Below, piece after piece: positions 1-4,825 of a stretch of DNA of 7,615 nt (positions are counted from its first letter, which is position 1; each line of letters opens with the position of its first letter). Location of the stretch: positions 1 to 7,615 of the forward strand of contig DGRZ01000005.1 in assembly GCA_002391195.1 (NCBI GenBank), read 5' to 3'. Source of the DNA: Fibrobacter sp. UBA4375 (GTDB taxonomy: Bacteria; Fibrobacterota; Fibrobacteria; Fibrobacterales; Fibrobacteraceae). The notes under the pieces were generated by a model, which saw nothing but the letters and a program-made list of their open reading frames with translations, made no database searches and had not been told where the DNA came from. The translations under genes were made by a program, and so were the position numbers.

Positions 1-456
1 TTCATCAACAACATCCGCCACAAGAAGCCGCTCCCGGTTTACGGCAAGGGCGAGAACGTTCGCGACTGGCTCTTCGTGGAAGACCACGCCCGCGCTATCG
101 ACGTGATTTTCCATAACGGGAAGATTGCCGAGACGTACAATATTGGCGGTTTCAACGAATGGAAGAACATCGACATCATCAAGGTCGTCATCAAGACTGT
201 AGATAAGCTGCTCGGCCGCGCGGAAGGCGAGGACATGAACCTCATCACCTACGTGACGGACCGCCTGGGCCACGATGCCCGCTATGCGATTGATTCCACC
301 AAGCTCCAGAAGGAACTCGGCTGGGAACCGTCCCTGCAGTTCGAAGAAGGCATCGAGAAGACGGTGCGCTGGTACCTCGACAACCAGGAATGGCTCGACA
401 ACATCACCAGTGGCGACTACGAGAAGTATTACGAAACGATGTACAAGAATAGATAG
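1..456 (+). CDS. rmlB: dTDP-glucose 4,6-dehydratase, C-terminal part (5' end outside window)
   Basis: RmlB converts dTDP-glucose to dTDP-4-keto-6-deoxyglucose using a bound NAD cofactor, the second step of dTDP-L-rhamnose synthesis in the cytoplasm. The frame is open from base 1 and ends at TAG 454-456, leaving 151 codons, roughly the last 40% of a protein usually about 330-360 residues long. Visible family motifs, in order, are the PVYGKGENVRDWLFVEDH block (residues 12-29 of the visible part), the YNIGG-NEWKN block, DRLGHDARYAID, the ELGWEPS block, and TVRWYLDNQEWL near the end. The common DRPGHD motif carries Leu in place of Pro, which I regard as normal family variation. No start is visible: the GTG at 76 is an internal Val codon, because the conserved block begins upstream of it. 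rmlC follows 47 bases later, as in many rml operons. Other nucleotide-sugar 4,6-dehydratases of the same SDR family are possible, but the RmlC neighbour favours RmlB. Confidence 0.93.
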   Translation, partial: FINNIRHKKPLPVYGKGENVRDWLFVEDHARAIDVIFHNGKIAETYNIGGFNEWKNIDIIKVVIKTVDKLLGRAEGEDMNLITYVTDRLGHDARYAIDSTKLQKELGWEPSLQFEEGIEKTVRWYLDNQEWLDNITSGDYEKYYETMYKNR

Positions 457-462
457 CCTACG

Positions 463-489
463 TGTCATCCTGAGCGCAGCGAAGGATCT
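463..489. repeat. Dispersed imperfect palindrome (CHPERSEGS / VILSAAKDL-type repeat)
   Basis: The short gap between rmlB and rmlC holds an imperfect palindrome. Its outer arms ATCCT (467-471) and AGGAT (483-487) pair perfectly, and two further G-C pairs form inside around a small loop. Translating it on the + strand gives CHPERSEGS in one frame and VILSAAKDL in another. From memory, these peptides recur in spurious short hypothetical proteins from many unrelated bacteria, which marks the element as a known dispersed intergenic repeat rather than coding sequence. It ends just before the rmlC ribosome-binding site (AGGAG, 492-496), so it should lie in the shared mRNA and may form a weak intercistronic hairpin. 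Only one copy was seen in this window. Confidence 0.7.
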
Positions 490-503
490 ATAGGAGATTC
501 AAA

Positions 504-1067
504 ATGGGAAAGTTTAATTTCATCAAAACCTCTATCGAGGGCGTGACGATTATCGAGCCGACGGTCTTTGGTGACCAGCGCGGCTACTTTATGGAAACCT
601 ACAACAAGGGCGAATTTGACGCTGCCGGCCTCAATATGGTCTTCGTGCAGGACAACGAATCCCGTTCCAAGAAAGGCGTGCTTCGCGGGCTCCATTTTCA
701 GAAGAAAAACCCGCAGGGCAAGCTTGTCCGCGTCATCGAAGGTGAAGTATTCGACGTGGCTGTGGATCTGCGCAAGGGAAGCCCGACGTTCGGCAAGTGG
801 GAAGGCGTTACGCTCTCCGCCGAAAACAAGAAGCAGTTCTACATTCCCGAAGGCTTTGCTCACGGTTTCGTGGTTCTCAGCGAGACGGCGACTTTCGTGT
901 ACAAGTGCACCCGCCTTTACGACCCGAAGGACGAAGGCGGCCTGATGTGGAACGACCCCGAAATCGGAATCAAGTGGCCGGTGGGCAACGGTTTCGAACC
1001 GCTTCTTAGCGAAAAGGATACAAAGAACCCGGCCTTGAAGGACTTGGGCTTTGCTTTTGAGTTTTAA
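504..1067 (+). CDS. rmlC: dTDP-4-dehydrorhamnose 3,5-epimerase
   Basis: RmlC epimerises C3 and C5 of dTDP-4-keto-6-deoxyglucose, giving the substrate that RmlD reduces to dTDP-L-rhamnose. It is a cytoplasmic cupin-fold enzyme that normally acts as a dimer. The 187-residue product has the usual family length. Family signatures seen are FGDQRGYFMETY (residues 22-33), QDNESRSKKGVLRGLHFQ (49-66) with the catalytic-base His64, Lys73 in the QGKLVR block, FDVAVDLRKGSPTFGKW (83-99), FYIPEGFAHGF (112-122), and the active-site tyrosines Tyr133 and Tyr139 in the YKCTRLYDP block. The ATG at 504 is preceded by AGGAG at 492-496 and matches the family N-terminus, so the start is secure. The gene probably shares a transcript with rmlB, 47 bases upstream; the palindrome at 463-489 lies in that gap. 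The residue roles come from family knowledge, not from a structure of this protein. Confidence 0.97.
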   Translation: MGKFNFIKTSIEGVTIIEPTVFGDQRGYFMETYNKGEFDAAGLNMVFVQDNESRSKKGVLRGLHFQKKNPQGKLVRVIEGEVFDVAVDLRKGSPTFGKWEGVTLSAENKKQFYIPEGFAHGFVVLSETATFVYKCTRLYDPKDEGGLMWNDPEIGIKWPVGNGFEPLLSEKDTKNPALKDLGFAFEF

Positions 1068-1108
1068 TCCGAAATCCGAGTCAACTCTTTTTTCTATCAT
1101 TACATACG
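1068..1108 (+). other. rmlC-wzb intergenic gap: tandem 7-mer, T-run, no Shine-Dalgarno
   Basis: This 41-base gap starts with a tandem copy of AATCCGA (1066-1072 and 1073-1079, overlapping the rmlC stop codon). A weak potential stem follows, GAGTT (1059-1063) with AACTC (1083-1087), and then six T residues (1088-1093). TATCAT at 1095-1100 resembles a -10 box, but no convincing -35 box sits at the right distance. No purine-rich ribosome-binding site precedes the wzb ATG; the 20 bases before it are rich in pyrimidines. The gap could hold a weak terminator, a promoter, or neither. The call is only that the boundary looks unlike a simple operon spacer. Confidence 0.3.
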
Positions 1109-1555
1109 ATGAAGAACATTCTAGTCGTTTGTACAGGCAACATCTGTCGCAGCCCTACGGGAGAGTACCTCCTGAAAAAGGAGCTGGGCGAAGGTTTTAA
1201 CGTGATGAGTGCCGGGCTCGGTGCCCTGGTGGACCATCCGGCCCACGAACTCAGCCAGAAAATAGCCCTGGAACACGGTGTGGATATGAGTGCCCACCAC
1301 GCAAGGCAAATCAACATGGATATCCTCAAGTGGGCGGACCTGGTTTTGGTTATGGAAAACGGCCACAAGCAGGAGATTATCCGTAAGTACCCCTGGGCCG
1401 AGGGCAAGGTCTTCCGCTATGGCGAAAGCGTTCAAGTGGATATTCCGGACCCCTACCGTAGGCCCGAAAGTGCCTTTGTGCTGGCTTGGAATTTTATTTC
1501 AAAGTTGACCCCCTACTGGGTCAAGAAAATCAAGGAAAGTGAAGGGCAGGCGTAA
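1109..1555 (+). CDS. wzb: Low-molecular-weight protein tyrosine phosphatase, Wzb type
   Basis: Wzb-type phosphatases remove phosphate from the C-terminal tyrosines of the Wzc-family kinase that controls capsule or exopolysaccharide polymerisation and export, and they act in the cytoplasm. The 148-residue product is close to E. coli Wzb in length. The N-terminal P-loop VCTGNICRS contains the CX5R signature with nucleophile Cys8 and Arg14. The general acid is Asp114 in DIPDPYRRP (111-119). SAGLGALV (34-41) and HARQI (64-68) match Wzb specifically, as I recall its sequence, rather than ArsC-type or eukaryotic low-molecular-weight phosphatases. The start is placed by the conserved MKNILVVCTGN N-terminus, although no Shine-Dalgarno sequence is visible. 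wza follows 13 bases after the stop, so the two genes are probably cotranscribed. In E. coli the order is wza-wzb-wzc; here the phosphatase comes first and no kinase is in view. Confidence 0.95.
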   Translation: MKNILVVCTGNICRSPTGEYLLKKELGEGFNVMSAGLGALVDHPAHELSQKIALEHGVDMSAHHARQINMDILKWADLVLVMENGHKQEIIRKYPWAEGKVFRYGESVQVDIPDPYRRPESAFVLAWNFISKLTPYWVKKIKESEGQA

Positions 1556-1559
1556 GCCT

Positions 1560-1567
1560 GGAAAGAG
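1560..1567 (+). promoter_or_regulatory. Ribosome-binding site supporting the wza start at 1569
   Basis: The purine run GGAAAGAG lies directly upstream of ATG 1569, with its GGA core six bases before the codon. A second in-frame ATG at 1578 lies ten bases after the AAAGAG part and cannot be excluded; it would shorten the signal peptide by three residues without removing the lipobox. An upstream in-frame GTG at 1539 would overlap wzb and put ten extra charged residues ahead of the signal sequence, so it is disfavoured. Confidence 0.5.
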
Positions 1568-1568
1568 T

Positions 1569-2708
1569 ATGAAGAAAATGAAGTATTTGTTGTTGGCTTC
1601 TGCAGCTCTTATGCTGAACGGTTGCTTCTTTGCACCGCAGATGAGGATGTCCGAACCCAGTGATTCTTCGGAGTACAACGGTATTTCCGTGTATTTTCAC
1701 TCCATAGACGAAGGGGATTTCGGTACCGACGTCAAGGCCGCCCCGAACGGGGACACCACGGCAAACTATGGCGATTTGGCCGACCTAATCGTGGACTCCT
1801 TGCCCAAGCTGGAATACCGCATCGGTCCTCTGGACATGGTCCAGGTGGTGGTGTGGGAACACCCGGAACTGACCTCTCCTATGGGCCAGTATCAGCCCGC
1901 TGGTCAAAAGGTGACCACCGACGGCAAATTGTTCTATCCCTATGCTGGTGAACTCCAGGCGGCAGGCCTTACGGCACAGGAGCTCCGTCAGGAAATCACC
2001 AAACGCCTGTCCGACAAGATTCTGAACGACCCTCAGGTGGATGTTCGCGTTTCAGAATACAATAGTCTTAAGGCAGTTGTATCTGGTGAAGTGAAAAATC
2101 CGGGATACGCCTTTTTCTCCGAAGCACCCATGACTATCCCCATGGCCATAGCTGAGGTCGGAGGCTTCAACCAGTACGCCGACCCTGCCGGCATGCAGCT
2201 CCGTCGCGGCGACAAGGTCTACAAAATCAACTATTTGGAAGCGTTTAAGAAACAGCTCCCTTTAGACAAGATGCTGCTGAAACCGGATGACCAGCTTTAT
2301 GTTCCTGCTCTGAGCCAGACCCAGCGCGAAAACCGCGCCTACGTTATGGGCGAAGTCCAGAAGGTGGGCCTTGTTGATTTGGTGAACGGCAAGGTGAACC
2401 TCGTAGAAGCGTTGTCTGCAGCAGGCGGTCTCCAGGCATTGAATGCTTCTTCTCGTTCCATTTACGTCATCCGCAACACCTCTGACAAGCGCATTGATGT
2501 TTTCAACTTGAACGCCAAGAACGCCATGGCCTTGGCTATGGCGGAACGCTTTGATCTGGATGCCCATGATATCGTATATGTCGATGCTTCTGGCCTTGCC
2601 ACATGGAACCGTTTCATCAGTTTGATTCTTCCGTCGGTTCAGACAGTCTACTATGGTCTGTTAGCTACGCATAACGCCTACGTTGTCAAGAACGACATTA
2701 CCAAATAG
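1569..2708 (+). CDS. wza: Wza-type outer-membrane polysaccharide export lipoprotein
   Basis: Wza forms the octameric outer-membrane channel that exports group 1 capsule or colanic-acid-type polysaccharide. From ATG 1569 the product is 379 residues, the same length I recall for E. coli Wza. A lipoprotein signal peptide (residues 1-18) ends in the lipobox LNGC, with Cys19 as the lipidated residue. The polysaccharide-export domain runs from about 82 to 175 and contains YRIGPLDMVQVVVWEHPELT, FYPYAGEL, NDPQVDVRV and the AVVSGEVKNPG block. Two SLBB-like beta-grasp domains follow, at about 176-255 and 256-340 (KAYVMGEVQK-like and IYVIRN-like segments). The C-terminal ATWNRFISLILPSVQTV segment (344-360) corresponds to the amphipathic helix that crosses the outer membrane in Wza. 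wzb lies 13 bases upstream and manC 12 bases downstream, which supports one transcription unit. The resemblance to the enterobacterial protein runs along the whole length. Confidence 0.95.
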   Translation: MKKMKYLLLASAALMLNGCFFAPQMRMSEPSDSSEYNGISVYFHSIDEGDFGTDVKAAPNGDTTANYGDLADLIVDSLPKLEYRIGPLDMVQVVVWEHPELTSPMGQYQPAGQKVTTDGKLFYPYAGELQAAGLTAQELRQEITKRLSDKILNDPQVDVRVSEYNSLKAVVSGEVKNPGYAFFSEAPMTIPMAIAEVGGFNQYADPAGMQLRRGDKVYKINYLEAFKKQLPLDKMLLKPDDQLYVPALSQTQRENRAYVMGEVQKVGLVDLVNGKVNLVEALSAAGGLQALNASSRSIYVIRNTSDKRIDVFNLNAKNAMALAMAERFDLDAHDIVYVDASGLATWNRFISLILPSVQTVYYGLLATHNAYVVKNDITK

Positions 2709-2720
2709 GTTTGACTTGAT

Positions 2721-4100
2721 ATGATTAACTTGATTCTTTGCGGTGGAAGCGGAACTAGGCTTTGGCCTGTTAGCCGCTCGCTGATGCCCAAACAATTCGC
2801 CCCTCTTTTTGATGGACAATCCCTGTTCCGTAAGACGGTCAAGACCAACTCCGCCGTCTGCAGTTCTCAGTTTATTGTGAGCAATGCAGACCAGTTCTTC
2901 TTAGCCAAGGACCAGCTGGAAGCCGAAGGCAAGAAGGGTTGCTTGTTCCTGTTGGAACCGGTTGGCCGCAATACGGCACCTGCTATTGCTCTAGCGTGCC
3001 TAACCCTCGACGCCAATGAAATCGTCCTGGTTTCTCCGTCGGATCACGTTATTCGTAAGAAAGACGAATACAAGAAGGTGCTACTCCGGGCCGAAGAACT
3101 GGCTCAGGCCGGCAACCTAGTGACTTTCGGCATTACGCCTACCAGCCCCGAGACCGGCTACGGCTATATCGAAGCCGACGGCGAAGACGTAAAGCGCTTT
3201 GTGGAAAAACCAGACCTGACTACTGCTGAAAAGTACCTGCTGGCAGGGAACTTCTATTGGAACAGTGGCATCTTCTGCTTCAAGGTCAAGACTTTCCTGG
3301 ACGAACTGAAAAAGTATTCTCCCGACATTTTGAATGCGGCAAAGATCGCGCTGACCCGCGCCAAAAAAGAAGATGGCGAACCTATCCGCATCGCGTTGGA
3401 AGACATGAAGGCCATTCCCAGCAACTCCATCGACTATGCCGTGATGGAAAAGTCCTCCAAGGTGAAGGTGGTTCCCAGCGACATCGGTTGGAGCGATTTG
3501 GGCAGTTTCGACAGCCTTTATGGCGAATATCCTCACGACGAGAACGGCAACAACGTGAACCCCCGTCACATTGCCGTTGGAACAAAGGATTCCCTGGTGA
3601 TGGGAAGCCAGCGGACCATCGCCACCATCGACCTGAACGACATGCTTATCGTGGACACTCCCGATGCCTTGCTGGTGGCGCCTCGTGCAAGCAGCCAAAA
3701 GGTAAAGCAGGTTGTAGAAAAGTTGAAAGAAAAAGGCAGTGATTTGGTAAGCGTCCCCCAGACGGTAAACCGTCCCTGGGGAACCTACTCCGTGCTGGAA
3801 TCTTCTGAAAGCTACAAGATGAAGCGCATTGTGGTCAAGCCCGGCAAGCGCCTTTCTCTGCAAAAGCATTTGCACCGTTCGGAACACTGGGTTGTGGTGA
3901 GCGGAACAGCCACCTGTACCGTAGGCGACAAGGTGTTCTTGGTGCGCCCGAACGAATCCACCTATATTCCGGCAGGAACGGTACACCGCCTGCAGAATGA
4001 AGGCAAGCTTCCGCTGGTCATCGTGGAAGTCCAGGTGGGTGAATACACCGGCGAAGACGATATCATCCGTATGGAAGACGACTTCCACCGTTGTAGCTAG
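2721..4100 (+). CDS. manC: Mannose-1-phosphate guanylyltransferase / mannose-6-phosphate isomerase, bifunctional
   Basis: ManC (CpsB/AlgA family) isomerises fructose-6-phosphate to mannose-6-phosphate and, after a phosphomannomutase step done by another enzyme, joins mannose-1-phosphate to GTP to give GDP-mannose. The 459-residue product is slightly shorter than the usual 470-480. The nucleotidyltransferase half shows CGGSGTRLWPVSR (7-19), PKQF (23-26), VSPSDH (104-109), GYGYIE (146-151), FVEKP (160-164), NSGIF (181-185), SIDYAVMEK (236-244) and GWSDLGS (256-262). The C-terminal cupin half is a type II phosphomannose isomerase with VNRPWGTY (349-356), the metal-binding QKHLHRSEHW motif (381-390) and IPAGTVHRLQN (416-426). 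Both activities should therefore be intact. The start is fixed by the conserved MINLILCGGSGTR N-terminus; the ribosome-binding site is poor and overlaps the wza stop. GDP-mannose could serve directly as a mannosyl donor or feed GDP-fucose or other deoxysugars; no gene here decides that. Confidence 0.97.
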   Translation: MINLILCGGSGTRLWPVSRSLMPKQFAPLFDGQSLFRKTVKTNSAVCSSQFIVSNADQFFLAKDQLEAEGKKGCLFLLEPVGRNTAPAIALACLTLDANEIVLVSPSDHVIRKKDEYKKVLLRAEELAQAGNLVTFGITPTSPETGYGYIEADGEDVKRFVEKPDLTTAEKYLLAGNFYWNSGIFCFKVKTFLDELKKYSPDILNAAKIALTRAKKEDGEPIRIALEDMKAIPSNSIDYAVMEKSSKVKVVPSDIGWSDLGSFDSLYGEYPHDENGNNVNPRHIAVGTKDSLVMGSQRTIATIDLNDMLIVDTPDALLVAPRASSQKVKQVVEKLKEKGSDLVSVPQTVNRPWGTYSVLESSESYKMKRIVVKPGKRLSLQKHLHRSEHWVVVSGTATCTVGDKVFLVRPNESTYIPAGTVHRLQNEGKLPLVIVEVQVGEYTGEDDIIRMEDDFHRCS

Positions 4101-4124
4101 ATTTTCACACAAAAAGGAGAAAAA

Positions 4125-4712
4125 ATGAAAAAATTCACTCTGCTTGCTGCTGTCGCCTTGTTTGCCTCTAGTGCTCTCGCTCAGGGCCTTGGCCTCGGTG
4201 CCCGCATTTCTTACCAGTCCGAAGCCATGATGGGCGACGACGCTGAGTTTTTTGCTGATGAAACCGTTTCTAGCGGTTTTGGCGGTGGTATCGACGTGTT
4301 GTACCATTTTAGCCCGATGGTTGGGCTACATTCGGGGGCTCTTTTCCAGCTCAATGCTTATTCCTGGACCGTAAGTTCTGTTGATTATAGTTACCTATTC
4401 ATGAACCTGCAGGTTCCGGTACTTGCAAGAATCAACTTTACTCCCGGATTTTTTGCTGAAGCGGGTTTAGATATGTCCATCAACATGATGGCCTCTGCTT
4501 ATGACGAAATTTCAGATGAATGGAATGACATAGACAAGTGGAACACCTTCCAGCTGGGGCTCACTGCCGGTGCGGGTTACACTCTGTGGTTCGGTCTGGA
4601 ATTCAGCGGACGCTTCAGCTACGGCTTGCTTGATCCCATTGATACAGACCCCACTCCCGATATCAAGCCTTTCCGCTTCCAGTTCGATGTTTCTTACTGG
4701 TTCAAGAAGTAG
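4125..4712 (+). CDS. Small outer-membrane beta-barrel protein, porin-family-like
   Basis: The 195-residue product has a clear Sec signal peptide: Lys2-Lys3, a hydrophobic core, then SALA before Gln20, so cleavage probably follows Ala19. The mature part consists of short alternating-hydrophobicity strands rich in Gly and aromatic residues, such as GLGLGARISYQ, GFGGGIDVLYHFSP, VGLHSGALFQL, FFAEAGLDMSIN, FQLGLTAGAGYTLWFGLEFSGRF and the closing FRFQFDVSYWF. This pattern fits an eight-stranded barrel of the OmpA-barrel or PorT-like group, but I cannot name the family exactly. A strong Shine-Dalgarno (AAGGAGA, 4114-4120) precedes ATG 4125. The gene starts 24 bases after manC and ends just before a terminator, so it is probably the last gene of the polysaccharide cluster. 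A role linked to export or surface anchoring is suggested only by position; it could be an unrelated envelope protein read from the same transcript. Confidence 0.85.
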   Translation: MKKFTLLAAVALFASSALAQGLGLGARISYQSEAMMGDDAEFFADETVSSGFGGGIDVLYHFSPMVGLHSGALFQLNAYSWTVSSVDYSYLFMNLQVPVLARINFTPGFFAEAGLDMSINMMASAYDEISDEWNDIDKWNTFQLGLTAGAGYTLWFGLEFSGRFSYGLLDPIDTDPTPDIKPFRFQFDVSYWFKK

Positions 4713-4737
4713 GGAAATTCCATCTCTTAAGCTTAGG

Positions 4738-4762
4738 CCACCTGTAAAACAGGTGGTTTTTT
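4738..4762 (+). terminator. Intrinsic terminator closing the polysaccharide cluster
   Basis: A perfect 8-bp stem, CCACCTGT (4738-4745) with ACAGGTGG (4749-4756), closes over a three-base AAA loop and is followed by six T residues (4757-4762). It lies 25 bases after the stop codon of the beta-barrel gene and before the GH3 gene, so it should end the upstream transcript and leave the GH3 gene with its own promoter. In the remaining leader (4763-4825) TGTAAT at 4805-4810 resembles a -10 box, but I see no matching -35 box. Confidence 0.95.
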
Positions 4763-4825
4763 GTTTGATGTTTCCCATAAACTCGTAAAAAAAGTTAATT
4801 TAAGTGTAATTCTCTGGAGGCAAAT

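Noticed and set aside
275..493. A short + strand frame ending in VILSAAKDL
   Set aside because: It is out of frame with rmlB over most of its length, and its tail is the well-known spurious translation of the repeat at 463-489.
465..1100. A 211-codon open frame on the - strand opposite rmlC
   Set aside because: It mirrors rmlC, shows no protein-family signal, and its C-terminus (IDPSLRSG) is just the reverse translation of the dispersed palindrome.
1539..1568. GTG at 1539 as the start of wza
   Set aside because: It would overlap the end of wzb and put a charged stretch before the lipoprotein signal peptide; ATG 1569 gives a normal signal and the length recalled for Wza.
3117..4307. A 396-codon open frame on the - strand across manC and the barrel gene
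   Set aside because: It lies opposite two convincing genes, has no recognisable domain, and has the His/Val-rich composition typical of an antisense shadow of codon-biased genes.
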